Shown here one piece after another: positions 8,369 through 18,300 of a DNA stretch of 64,000 nucleotides (position 1 is its first letter; every line of letters begins with the position of its first letter). The notes below the pieces were generated by a model. The model saw nothing but the letters and a program-made list of their open reading frames with translations. It was not told the origin of the DNA and ran no database searches. The DNA lies in the NCBI GenBank assembly GCA_016192455.1, contig JACPUC010000011.1, positions 159,711 to 223,710 on the forward strand, in the 5' to 3' direction. The stretch is from Candidatus Tectimicrobiota bacterium (GTDB taxonomy: Bacteria > JACPUC01). Made by a program: the position numbers and the translations under genes.

Positions 8369-9154
8369 ATGGCCCTGCTGTTCGAGAAGCGCGACCACAT
8401 CGCCATCCTCACCCTGAACCGCCCCGACGCCCTGAACGCCATCGACCCGGAGACCGCCGGCGAGCTCATCCAGGCGGCCGACCGCGTCATGGAAGAGGAG
8501 GACATCTGGGTGGGCATCTTGACCGGCGCGGGCGAGAAGGCCTTCTGCGCCGGCGCCGACGTGAAGAAGTACATCGCCCCCAGCGCCGGCAAGACGATCT
8601 CGCAGCTCCACGAGCAGTACCTCACCGGCAAGGACTTCCGCGTCGTCCTGCCGCGCATCTGGAAGCCGATGGTCTGCGCGGTGAACGGCTATGCCCTGGG
8701 GGGCGGACTGGAGCTGGCGCTGAGCTGCGACATCCGCGTCGCCGCCGAGCACGCCCGCTTCGGCCTGCCGGAGGTGAACCTGGGGATCATCCCCGGCGCC
8801 GGCGGCACCCAGCGCCTGGCGCGCGTCGTCGGCGTCGGCCGCGCCCTGGAGATGATCCTCACGGCGCGCCACGTGCCCGCCGCCGAGGCCCTCGCCATGG
8901 GCCTCGTCAGCCGCGTCGTGGCGAAGGAGAAGCTCATGGAGACCGCCCTCGAGGTCGCCGGCGCCATCGCCTCGAAGGGACCCGTCGCCACCCGCTACGC
9001 CAAGGAGGCCGTCATCAAAGGATTCGAGATGCCCCTCGACCAGGCCCTCCTGCTCGAAAACATGCTCTCCACCATGCTCCGCGATACCGCCGACATGAAA
9101 GAAGGCTCCAAAGCCTTCGCCGAAAAACGCCCCCCGCAGTTCCTGGGGAAGTAA
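8369..9154 (+). CDS. Enoyl-CoA hydratase/isomerase (crotonase family)
   Basis: A 261-residue crotonase-fold protein that would hydrate or isomerise enoyl-CoA esters in the cytoplasm. ILTLNRPDALNAID at the start, the oxyanion-hole segment KAFCAGADVKK, the GYALGGGLELALSCD segment with one catalytic Glu, and FGLPEVNLGIIPGAGGTQRL with the other are all present. The start is fixed by AAGGAGG 6 bases before the ATG, although the frame is open about 75 codons further upstream. Context with thiolase and DUF35 genes suggests breakdown of an acyl-CoA side chain, such as a steroid, branched or aromatic acid. Confidence 0.93.
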   Translation: MALLFEKRDHIAILTLNRPDALNAIDPETAGELIQAADRVMEEEDIWVGILTGAGEKAFCAGADVKKYIAPSAGKTISQLHEQYLTGKDFRVVLPRIWKPMVCAVNGYALGGGLELALSCDIRVAAEHARFGLPEVNLGIIPGAGGTQRLARVVGVGRALEMILTARHVPAAEALAMGLVSRVVAKEKLMETALEVAGAIASKGPVATRYAKEAVIKGFEMPLDQALLLENMLSTMLRDTADMKEGSKAFAEKRPPQFLGK

Positions 9155-9204
9155 GAAGCAAGGGGAGAAGGGGAAGGTTGAGGAGGAAAGAAGGGGAAAA
9201 GCTG

Positions 9205-9221
9205 GGGGATCATTGATCCCC
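9205..9221. repeat. Palindrome shared with intergenic repeat at 23.75 kb
   Basis: GGGGATCA and TGATCCCC flank one base in a near-perfect palindrome after the hydratase gene. The same 17 bases form the first hairpin of the dispersed three-hairpin element upstream of the fucose synthase gene. It may also act as a terminator, though no T run follows. Confidence 0.5.
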
Positions 9222-9272
9222 TGCAAATGGATCCAGCAACAGCTCGACCTTAGCCTAGAAGTCTCGACAGGG

Positions 9273-9301
9273 CAAGGGGGTACGCAAGTATCCCCTTGTT
9301 T
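9273..9301 (+). terminator. Terminator-like hairpin
   Basis: CAAGGGG and CCCCTTG pair across a 12-base loop and are followed by TTT. It lies about 120 bases after the hydratase stop and could end that transcript. Confidence 0.4.
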
Positions 9302-10069
9302 CGTAAGGAGAAGGGCAGATAAGCGCGGTTGGAGAGCCTATGCTGGAGGGAGATAAGCGGAGGTGCGAAGAGCAGCGGGTGGTGGAAAAAACCAGCTCAG
9401 AATCTCGCACACCACAGGGAAGTACAAAGCGGATCCCGTGGTCTGGTCTTTGGCATCACGAAGACATTCTCCGGAAAGCATCATGTCCACCAATCCGGGT
9501 CACCCACGCCCACAACTGAATGAAACTGCTGCGCGATAGGGCACGAAGGATGAGCACGCGCTCGGCGCGAATTTAACGAGGCGCGTGATGATCTTCTCCG
9601 GGGGAGGTCGCTGGTGCGCAGATCCTTGGCCTCCTTCTTGGTGCGGCGGAGCGCTTCTGGGCGGCGATGGACTCCCTGTCGATTCGTCGCCGTATGGCGC
9701 GTTCCCGCGCTGCTCCAATGCCTCTCAGCCCCTACGCTGCTCCGAAGCGCCGGCCTTTGGTTGAGTTTTCGATGCGTACTTCCACCGCTGGCCTTGCAGC
9801 TTGCCACGAGCCCGAGCCCCACCTGCGGGGAGGACGGGGATCACACGTTCCCCTCGCACCGCCGGCAGGTGAGAGGTGAGGATGTCATGGTGTAGAGTCG
9901 TGGAGAAAGGGAGGAGGGAGGGAGATGGAGGGGTCAGGAAGCGGAGGGGGGCGACGAGTGATGTGGCGCGGTGCCCGTGGCGGATGGTAACCCTCGGCGC
10001 CGCGCGGGATACCAAACCATGCTTATGCCTGCTGTACGATCAGGAACCGAAGGCCAGGGGGAGAATGCC
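9302..10069. other. No gene recognised
   Basis: No frame on either strand here shows family motifs, a ribosome site or codon use like the neighbours. I see no tRNA, repeat array or clear hairpin. It may be decayed coding sequence. Confidence 0.5.
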
Positions 10070-10335
10070 TCAGTACTCAGGGAGGTCTTCGAGGCGGGAC
10101 TCTTGAGGCGGAGCAGGTTTGCTCGTGAGGTGCTTCCCAAGCGCCCATCGCGGTTCACGCAGATGGAGGTGCGCTGGCCGCGGCGCAGCGGCACAAAGTA
10201 GACGTGGCGCCCGGACTCGATGTCGCGCATCACCTCCTCCTTGCCGCGCGGCGACCACGACGCTCCGGGTTGACAGAGAGCGACGATCTGCCCTTCTCGG
10301 TTCTTTTGAATCCTCGTCACGGCGCGTTCAGCCAT
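10070..10335 (-). pseudogene. DUF3892-family small protein, frameshifted near its 3' end
   Basis: From an ATG with GGAGGAAG at good spacing the frame reads AERAVTRIQKNREGQ, CQPGASWSPRGKEEVMRDIE, and GRHVYFVP, the recognised DUF3892 pattern of about 85 residues. Beyond VNRDGRLG the pattern continues in the next frame (GKHLTSKP, ending in LEDLPEY then stop), as in intact homologues that end in a Leu-Pro motif. One missing base near 10133-10145 explains this. In the original frame the protein would instead run on into about 60 unrelated residues. The family's function is unknown. Confidence 0.7.
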
Positions 10336-10399
10336 CGGACTTCCTCCGCCTGAACACGTGCGAGCTTCGAGGCACAAGGTGATTGACGGCTTTCTCTCC

Positions 10400-10681
10400 T
10401 CAGAGGAATCGACTGCGCTGCTTCTTGACCTTCCATCTGCCCGCCGTGGCGGCGCAGCTCCGTTTGCAGGCCTTGCGCTGCAGCCAGAGCGTACACGCTG
10501 CAACCCGGAGGCGGGGCTTACGGCCGAGGGCGGACGAAATCGCAGCTCTGCGAGCATCGATGCGCATGGTGACCGGCTCCTGGAACTCCTGGTAGCGCAG
10601 CCACTTCCTCGTCATGGGCACGGTGACCCACAAGCCGAGGAGGACGAAGAACCCAACGAAGCCGCTGACCAGCATGACCAT
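10400..10681 (-). CDS. Possible small membrane protein
   Basis: The first 23 residues form a strong transmembrane segment (VMLVSGFVGFFVLLGLWVTV), followed by a plausible amphipathic stretch KWLRYQEFQEPVTMRID. The remainder is Arg/Cys-rich and less protein-like, so the real gene may be truncated. The ribosome site is weak. I do not recognise a family. Confidence 0.35.
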   Translation of the reverse strand: MVMLVSGFVGFFVLLGLWVTVPMTRKWLRYQEFQEPVTMRIDARRAAISSALGRKPRLRVAACTLWLQRKACKRSCAATAGRWKVKKQRSRFL

Positions 10682-10907
10682 GGTTCGCCTCGCAGGCTGC
10701 GCGTGGACTCGGCAATGCTGGTGAGGAAGCGGGGAGGAGCGTGGCGCGGCCGGAGGGCGGTCAAGGAGTGAATGAGACCGGACCCGTCAGGCGCTGCCTG
10801 GAACTCTGCACGAGCCGGTACCTGCGAAGGACTCGAAGAATCTGCCTGTCGCTCGGTTTTCTGTCGGCCGGCGGCGCGTAAGGTGGCGGAGTCCCACTGA
10901 AACCTGG

Positions 10908-13900
10908 TTAGAAGATTCTCGCCGCGGTGCCGGCCAGGACGGCGGTGCTGAGGACGGTGGTGGTGAGGTCGCGCAAGTCGCCGAAGTTGAAGCGCTTCAG
11001 GTCGAGCTTCTCGGGCACGACGATGGTGTCGCCGGGCTGGACGTCCGCCGAGGCCACATCGGTGGCGAACCAGCGCGACGCCTGTGAGAAGCCCGGCGCA
11101 TAGACCGACCCATCGGCCCGCACGATGAACAGTTTTGACTTGTTCGCCTTCTCGGTGTAGCCGCCGACTTTCTCCAGGTAGTAGCCCGCGTCCTGATCGG
11201 GGGTGTGGAGGATGGTGGCGGGGTTGAGGACCTCGCCGATAAGCGTCACCGTTTTCGGGATGCGGGGCACGAGGAGACGGTCGCCGTCCTCCAGCATCAG
11301 GTCGAACTTCGATTTCTTCAGGCCCTCTTGCGGATTCAGGGTGATGACGACGCGCCCGGCGGCCTTGATGGAGCGCAGGGTGCTCGCCAGGCGTTGGCGG
11401 GTCTCCAGGGCCGCCTTGCGCTTGCCCTCATCCTTCTGATTTTGGCTCGCTTCCTCCGCCGACAGCCGCAGCGCCTCGCGCTCTTGCAGCTTCAGCATCT
11501 CCTCGATGCGCTGCTGCTCCATCTCCCGCACCCTGGCGCGGGTGAAGACGGACCCCGGCAGGTAGGCATCGGCGGTGAAGCCGCCGGCCCGCTCGACGAG
11601 GTCGCTGATGCGATCCGACTTCGTCAAGGCATAGACGCCGGGGAAGCGCACCTCGCCCTCGACCGTCACCGTCTTCTCGGTGCCGAAATCGGGGATGATC
11701 CGCACCATCAGCACATCGAGGTGGCGCAACGGCAGGTTGTGCGCCGGCTCGCCTTCCAGCGCCTTGGCCAGGTTGATGGTGACGCGCGTCGCCTCCATCC
11801 CTTCCGGCTGCACCGCGCGCCGCGTGATCTCCGCTTCCGGCAGGTAAGCATAGGGGCTCAACCCCTTGGCGCGGAAGATGAGGTCGCGCACCGTCATGTT
11901 CCCGGCCAGGGGGTAGACGCCCGGCTCGCGCACCTCGCCGGTTACCTTGACGGCCTTGGCGAACTCCGTCTCCTCAACGGAGTGGATGACGAGGCGGTCC
12001 TGCTCCTCCAGCGCCGGGTTCTCCTTTTCGTCCCCCTGCAACCCTTTCCGCAGGTTGAAGCGGATATAGCTCAGGCCATGGTCGTCGCCGCGCCGCAGGA
12101 GCTCCGCTTCGTCGAGGTAGGCGGTGCGCGTCAGGTTGCCGGCGCGTTTGATCAGCTCCGTGACGCGCATGCCGGGGAGGAGCTCATAGAACCCCGGACG
12201 CCGCACCTCCCCTTCGATCCCCACCTTGGGGAGGTCCTGGAACTCCTGGGCGGCGAAGATGCGCACCTGGTCCCCCGGCTGCAGGGGCAGGTTCGCCTCC
12301 TTGCCATGGCCGTTGGCCGAGAAGATCTCGGCGGGCTGGAAGGAGAGGATGGTGCGCGCCCGGGCAGGTCCGGCCTGGCGGATGATCTCGGCGTAGTCCA
12401 GGTAGGGCTCGGGCTTCAACACCTCGGCGGACGGGATGAGGTCGCGCAGGCGCATGCCCTCCTGGAACTGATACTCGCCGGGCCGGTAGATGTGCCCCGC
12501 AAGGGAGACGGAGTTCCGCCTCTCCGGCAGGATGCTGAAAATCTGCACGAAATCGCCGTCCGCCACCTCGTACTCCCTTGCTTCCTTGCTCCCCTGCTGG
12601 CCGTCGAGGTCCACCTCGGTGAGGAAGCGGCGCTTGTGCGCCTCGATGCGTTCGATCTTCACCTTCGCCAGGTAGCCGAGCGCCGTCACGCCCCCCGACA
12701 GGTCGAGGGCCTCCGCCAGCGTCAGGCTGCCGGGAAACTCATAGATGCCGGGGCGCTTGACGTTCCCCGCCACCCCCACGACGTGCCCGATGAGCGGCAC
12801 GAAGAGGGTGTCCCCGGAACGCAGCGGCTCATCCAGTGTCTTGTCGCCGGTGAGGAGGAATCGGTACAGGTCGATGGTCTGCACCACCTTGCCGTTGCGC
12901 AGCAAGCGGATGCGGCGCAGGCTGCCGCGCTTCGTCGGCCCGCCGGAGAGGAAGAGGGCATGGAACGCCGTCGCGTTCGCCTCGAGCGAATAGGTCCCCG
13001 GCGCCTCCACCTCGCCGACCACGAAGACCTGGATGGAGCGCAGCCGCTTCGGCACGATGTTCAGGTTGAAGTTCGAGTAGTAGCGCTGCAGGCGCTGGTT
13101 CACATACTGCCCCAACTGCTCGAAGCGCAGCCCGGCCACCGGCAGCAGCCCCACTTTGGGAAGGAAGAACGAACCCGTCTGGTCCACCGCTACCTCGAAG
13201 CTCTCGTTGAGGTTCCCCCAGGTATCGATGCGGTAGACATCGCCGGGCCCGACGAGATGATCATCACGCACGGGGAGGTCCCTGGAGGACTGGAACGGGT
13301 CGCGGCCAGCGGCGAAGAGATCGTAGCCAAACTGCCGGATGGCGCCGATCTCGTTGGGGTCCTGGGCGGTGGCGAACATGCGCTCGACGGCCGAGCGCGC
13401 GTCGCGCCGGGCGGCGGCCGCAGCGCCCCCGCGTCCCCGCTCCGGCTCCAGCGCCCCTGGCTCGGCGAGAGGCTGCCGCGTCCCGCCGGCTCTGGAAGGT
13501 CCTGCCGCGAAGGGAGTCTCCCCGCCGCCGTCAAGTCCCCCCGCCGGCGGCATCACGGGCTGCGCCGCTCCATCCGGGCCGGCGAGGTCCACCTTCATGG
13601 CGCCGTCTTCTCGCCGCCGCAGCTCCTCCGGAATGCGCGCCCCCTCCCGCTGCGGCGCCAGCCGTTGGCTTCCTCGCACCTCGCCCGCCGTCAGGCCCGG
13701 CAAGGCGCCCGGCGTCGGGACCTTTTCCTGCTGCTCCATGAACCAGCGGCTCGACGGCAGCTCGCGGCGGAACGGCGCCTCCTCGCCGCGCTCCGGCTCG
13801 GACGAGCCATTGGGCGGCTCCTGCCGGACGGGCGCGCACTCCAGCCGCAAGGCCTGGACGCCGGGCGAGGCGACCGGCGAGCAGCGCATCCTGACCGGGT

Positions 13901-14150
13901 TTCCGTCCGCGCCCTGGCGCGTGATGACGAAGGACTCGCCGCGCCGCGCGTCGCCGGAGAGGGGCTGCTGGGCCTCGCCCGCTCGGCCGGCGAGCGCCAC
14001 CACGATCACCGCAAGGAGGAACAGCCGGCGGCTCCCCGCCACGGCCCCCAGGCGGGGCGCCCGTTCGCCTCGCCGCCGCGGCGGCCACAGCGTGGCGCCG
14101 GGTGTCGCTCGTTCCTCTTGTGTGTGCCACAGGTTCAACTGCCTGTTCAT
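10908..14150 (-). CDS. Outer-membrane polysaccharide export protein with multiple SLBB domains
   Basis: A Wza-type exporter enlarged to 1080 residues (Wza itself is about 380). A hydrophobic secretion segment is at about 42-60, then a low-complexity region to about 280. The Poly_export domain starts at DDHLVGPGDVYRIDTWGN (about 293), and at least six SLBB beta-grasp domains follow, each recognisable by a V-x-GEV-x-x-PG-x-Y pattern (GEVEAPGTY, GNVKRPGIY, GHIYRPGEY, GEVRRPGFY, GEVREPGVY, GEVRFPGVY). A Glu/Gln/Arg-rich coiled-coil insertion at about 870-925 interrupts the array before the last domain and a hydrophobic C-terminal segment. It would form the periplasm-spanning exit conduit for the polymer made by the genes to the right. 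Transcribed toward the left end of the locus behind the barrel gene. Confidence 0.92.
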   Translation of the reverse strand: MNRQLNLWHTQEERATPGATLWPPRRRGERAPRLGAVAGSRRLFLLAVIVVALAGRAGEAQQPLSGDARRGESFVITRQGADGNPVRMRCSPVASPGVQALRLECAPVRQEPPNGSSEPERGEEAPFRRELPSSRWFMEQQEKVPTPGALPGLTAGEVRGSQRLAPQREGARIPEELRRREDGAMKVDLAGPDGAAQPVMPPAGGLDGGGETPFAAGPSRAGGTRQPLAEPGALEPERGRGGAAAAARRDARSAVERMFATAQDPNEIGAIRQFGYDLFAAGRDPFQSSRDLPVRDDHLVGPGDVYRIDTWGNLNESFEVAVDQTGSFFLPKVGLLPVAGLRFEQLGQYVNQRLQRYYSNFNLNIVPKRLRSIQVFVVGEVEAPGTYSLEANATAFHALFLSGGPTKRGSLRRIRLLRNGKVVQTIDLYRFLLTGDKTLDEPLRSGDTLFVPLIGHVVGVAGNVKRPGIYEFPGSLTLAEALDLSGGVTALGYLAKVKIERIEAHKRRFLTEVDLDGQQGSKEAREYEVADGDFVQIFSILPERRNSVSLAGHIYRPGEYQFQEGMRLRDLIPSAEVLKPEPYLDYAEIIRQAGPARARTILSFQPAEIFSANGHGKEANLPLQPGDQVRIFAAQEFQDLPKVGIEGEVRRPGFYELLPGMRVTELIKRAGNLTRTAYLDEAELLRRGDDHGLSYIRFNLRKGLQGDEKENPALEEQDRLVIHSVEETEFAKAVKVTGEVREPGVYPLAGNMTVRDLIFRAKGLSPYAYLPEAEITRRAVQPEGMEATRVTINLAKALEGEPAHNLPLRHLDVLMVRIIPDFGTEKTVTVEGEVRFPGVYALTKSDRISDLVERAGGFTADAYLPGSVFTRARVREMEQQRIEEMLKLQEREALRLSAEEASQNQKDEGKRKAALETRQRLASTLRSIKAAGRVVITLNPQEGLKKSKFDLMLEDGDRLLVPRIPKTVTLIGEVLNPATILHTPDQDAGYYLEKVGGYTEKANKSKLFIVRADGSVYAPGFSQASRWFATDVASADVQPGDTIVVPEKLDLKRFNFGDLRDLTTTVLSTAVLAGTAARIF

Positions 14151-14282
14151 CGCCGGATACCCCGTCTTTGAAAGGAAAACTCCGCGCGGCGCCCCACGCC
14201 GGTCACTTTCATGGCGCGGCGCCCGGCGTGCTGGCGGCGTCGCCGCGCCTCAGGCGCAGCGGGCCTCGCTGTCCCTCTGGCC

Positions 14283-15290
14283 TTACTTCCAGCCCGGGAA
14301 ACTGAAGCGATAGTTGATCCCCACCCCAACGTAGCCGAAGCGCGCCAAGGTCCCCGGGCTGAACTGCTCGGCGAGGATGTTCAGGTGCGGCACCTCTCCC
14401 GCCAGACCGTTGGCAAAGAACGCCCCGAAGAGCTGCAGGGAGACGTTCGGATGCAGGAAGTAGACGACCCTGGCCTCCAGAACGGTGTTCGAGTCGGTCT
14501 CGGGGACGTTGATCCGGCGGAAGCGGACGTTGGGGCCGAAGATGTTCAGCTCCATCCCGCCGTGCCGCGTGATGAACAGGCGGCGGATGCCCCCCGCCAG
14601 CACCAGGTTCTCGGTGACCTGAAACTCCAGGTTCGTGCCGACGGTCCAGGTGTGCTGGCTTTCGCCGAGGACGGTGGTCGAGGCCCAGGAGAGCAGCGGA
14701 TGCACGGCGAACCAGGAGGACCAGCGCCGCGAGCTGAGCCAGGAGAGCTGGTAAGTCTCATCCCCGAACGCCTGCCGGATGCGCGCGCGGGTCTGGGGCA
14801 GCAGGATGACCGTGAGATCGCTCGTGCGGTTGCGCAAGTAGTCGAAGCCGAGGGTGAAGGCGGGCAGCTCCTCCGTCTCCGGCCGCAGGTTGAAGCGCAG
14901 CCCGAGCCGCCGCCGATCAACCTGCGCGCCGTCCGGCAGGCGCGGCGAGATGTCGTACTGCTGCTCCTCCAGCCAGCCCCCGAGGGTGAGGCGCTCGAAG
15001 AGGCCGGCATTGACCCCGAAGCGGAAGGCGCTGAACGTATCCTCCGTCTGCTCCACGACGTTGAAGACGTCGACGGTTTTGTTGGCGAAGCGCGCGTCGC
15101 CCCACAGCTCGACGAGGCCGCGGTCCAGGGTGTACCCCATCGGCAGGTCGAGCAGCATGCGGTTGCCGGCGGCGTGCCCTGGAGTGGGAGCATTGAGAAG
15201 GAGGGAGAGCACGACCAGGAGCCGGACCGGCCGGCGCAGGAGGATGGCGAAGATTTTGCCCAAGGTCAGATTCAGGTGTTGGAGAAGCAT
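14283..15290 (-). CDS. Predicted outer-membrane beta-barrel protein of the exopolysaccharide locus
   Basis: A 335-residue protein with a signal peptide (LLVVLSLLLNAPTPGHA) followed by alternating-polarity strands with aromatic girdle residues, such as LTLGGWLEEQQYDI, LGLRFNLRPETEEL and FTLGFDYLRN. It closes with FGYVGVGINYRFSFPGW, a typical barrel-ending strand. ATG at 15290 was chosen because it lies directly before the signal peptide; the frame remains open upstream into a dispersed repeat. Its place between the SLBB exporter and the surface proteins suggests a role in secretion or anchoring across the outer membrane. No closer family is recognised. Confidence 0.75.
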   Translation of the reverse strand: MLLQHLNLTLGKIFAILLRRPVRLLVVLSLLLNAPTPGHAAGNRMLLDLPMGYTLDRGLVELWGDARFANKTVDVFNVVEQTEDTFSAFRFGVNAGLFERLTLGGWLEEQQYDISPRLPDGAQVDRRRLGLRFNLRPETEELPAFTLGFDYLRNRTSDLTVILLPQTRARIRQAFGDETYQLSWLSSRRWSSWFAVHPLLSWASTTVLGESQHTWTVGTNLEFQVTENLVLAGGIRRLFITRHGGMELNIFGPNVRFRRINVPETDSNTVLEARVVYFLHPNVSLQLFGAFFANGLAGEVPHLNILAEQFSPGTLARFGYVGVGINYRFSFPGWK

Positions 15291-15333
15291 GCCGATTCGA
15301 CGTTGCCAGTTCGAGCACTCAGATGCCCTTACC

Positions 15334-18300
15334 CTACGCCGGCTTCCGAAGTGGAAAATGGGAGTGAGCTGCCTGATCCTCGCTCCCCGCGAGCTGCTCA
15401 GCAGCTCGCGCAAGGGGGGTGCGCGAGGGGACAAGGTCCCCTGCGCTCGCCGTCCCCTGCGACTGGCCCGCGTCGATGCGCAGCGCCTCACCGCCCTGCC
15501 CGTCCGGCTGCACCGAGGCGAGGGCGGTGAGGTTCGTGCTCGCCACCAAGGGTGAGGCGCTGTGCGCATCGCTGGCCGCAAACGTGGCCTGGGTGAGCAT
15601 CGCCGAGCTGATCGTGGGCGTGCTGTTCAGCCCCAGCTCGACGATCGGCAGGTTCGGCGGGCTGCCGCTGCCGGGCGAGACCGCGAACGTCGTGACGCGG
15701 GTGTTCAGCTCGTTGATGTTCGCCACCCGCTCTCCGCCTCGGCCGTTGCCGTTCGCGTCAGCGGGGATGAAGAAGCGGAAGGTCACCTCGATCAGCCCGC
15801 GCCCGATGTTGCCCGCGGCGTCCTGGAAAGCGCCGCCGTCGAGGCTGAGGCTGGCGAGGTAGAGCAGCCCTTCGCGGATGCCGCTGGCCGAGAAGTCGAT
15901 CGGGAACCCCAAGGCGTCCGGGTCGATCTCGATGGTGTGCGTGTTGCGCAGGGCCGACGCGTCGCTCGTCACCTGGAGAGTCTCGCCGAGAGCGCCGTCG
16001 ATCTTCAAAAAGACGCTGTTCAAGTTCAGGTTGGCGCCCTTCAGGTCGTTCCCCTGGCCGTTGAACGGCCCGCCGGCCAGGTTGATGAGGCTGATGTTCG
16101 TCGGGAACGCCTGGCGCAGGTTCGCCAGGCCGTTCAGGAGGCTGCTGGTGTTCAAGCTGCTGCCAGCGGGAGCCGCCTCGCGCACGAAGGCCACCGACAC
16201 CTTGCCGAGCACCTCGCGGTTGGCGCTGCCGCCCGGAATTTCATTGGGTCGCCGCAGGCGCACCGGCTCCGAGAACGTCAGGCGGATGTTGTCGAACAGC
16301 CCGAGCGAAGAGCTCGCCTCGGAACCCAGCACCTCCACCTTCAGGAGGACCGGCGCCTGCGTATCCGCGGCAGGCGTTCCGCCACCGCCTCCACCGCCTG
16401 CGCTGCCTCCTCCGCTTCCACCGCCGCCCGAGCCGCCGCCGCCCCCGCCGCCAGCCGCACCACCACCACCGCCACCGGCCGCGCTGCCTCCTCCTCCCCC
16501 GCCCGCGGCTGCCCCGCCGCCTCCGCCGCCCGCGGTCGCAGCGCCGCCTCCGCGAGGCAGGCCGGTTTCACTGAAGAAGAGTGTGAACCGCAGCGGCTCG
16601 GAGACGTTCCCCGCCGCGTCGATGCCCTCCAGGGCGAACTCCTGCAGGTCCAGAAGGTTGAGGGCGAGGACGAAGTGGAAGACGCCATCGACGACCGGCT
16701 GCTCGGTGACGATCTCCTGTCCACGGCGGAGGCGCACCCGCGCGCTCTCCTCCGCCTGGCCTTGGACCAGGAAGCTCACCTCTCTGCCGATGGTGACGCC
16801 GTCCATGGGAGCGCTGAGGACCGGCGTGCGCGGCGGGGCGGTGTCGAGGCGCAGGCGCAGGGGCGCCGAGGCGGCGAGCACCTCCCCCGCCGCGCCGAGC
16901 GCCTGCACGAGGAGCGTGTTCTCCCCCTCGGCGAGCCGCTCCGAGAGGCCGAAGGTGAAGGCGCCGTTGGCGGCGGCGACCGTGGTGGCCACCGCCGCGT
17001 CATTGACGAACAGGCGCAGGGTTGCGTTCGGCCCCGCCGTGCCCCGAATCAACGGCTGCGGCTCGGTGAGCACCTCTCCCTCAATCGGGCTGCGGATGAT
17101 GGGAACAACCACCACCCGCGGCGGACGCCGCACGGTGACGCTGACGGCCTCCGAGGCGTTGCCCGCCGCGTCCCTGGCGCGGAGGGTGATTCCCAGCTCG
17201 TCGGCGGAGGCGGGGAAGCGCGCCGCGAAGCTGAACCGCCCCTCGGCATCAGAAGAGAAGCGCTCCTGCTGCCCGGCGGACGTTTCAAGCAGGAGCGTGG
17301 CGCCGGCCTCGGTGACACCCCGCACCGTGACGTTCGTCCCCTCGCTGCGCTCCCCCTGGAGCGGCGCCTCCAGGCGCGGCGGCGCCGGAGCTGCCGTGTC
17401 GATGCGCACCGGCAGTTCGACGGAGCTGAGCGGCGCTGTGCCGGCGACGTCCCGCGGCTCGCCGGCCGCCTGCCGGACGCTCACGGTATGGAGGCCGTCC
17501 GCCAGGTCGCGCACCGGCTGCATGCGGAAGCGGCCCTCGGCGTCGCCGCGGGCGCTGTCGAGCACCACGCCGTCGATGAGGAGCTCGAGGTCCACGCCAG
17601 GCCGCGCCCGCCCGCTCACCAGGGGCCGCGCCGTGCTGAGGACCTGGCCGCTCGACGGGCTGGTGATGATGGGCGCCACGCGGCCTTCCCGATTGATGGT
17701 GATGATGACCTGACTCGACCGCGGCGACGGCGGGTTGCCGGCCTCATCGGAGGCCTGGGCGGTGATGGCGTAGGTCCCCTCCACGAGGTCCGGCGGCGCC
17801 TGCACGGCGAAGCTCCCGAAGGCGTTCGCCAGGCCTTCGAGGCGCTGGGCCTCGCCCGGCGCCTCGAGGCGCTCGAGGAAGACGACGACCCGCGCCCCCG
17901 GCTCGCCCAGCCCCGAGATGCGCATGCCTCCCTCCCGGAAGACCTGCCCTACTTCAGGGGTCAGCAGGGTCGGCGTGAGCGACTGCGTGTCGAGGATGTA
18001 GACGAGCGGCGCCGGGCCGGCGGCGGTGTTGCCCGCCCGGTCGCGCGCGCCGACAAGCAGGGTGTAGACGCCGTCGGCCGGCAGCGCCTGCAGGCGCGCG
18101 GCGAAGCGGCCCGCGCCGTCCGCCGTGCCCGCGCCGACGGCGCGGCCGTTCAGGGTGATGGTTACCGCCGCCCCCGGCTCGGCGGCGCCGGTCACCAGGG
18201 GGGCCGGTTCGCGGCTCACCGTCCGCGGCGCCGGCGCCTCGACCTCGGGCGGGATCGTGCGGCTATCCACCGTGACCTCGACAAACGCCGGCTCGGAGGC

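Noticed and set aside
9481..9822. 113-codon minus-strand frame after the hydratase gene
   Set aside because: Arg/Ser-rich with no motifs; three frames are partly open here, consistent with composition alone.
11205..14171. 988-codon open frame opposite the SLBB exporter
   Set aside because: Shadow of a GC-rich gene: it is Arg/His/Gln/Leu-rich, lacks motifs, and the minus frame has clear SLBB domains.
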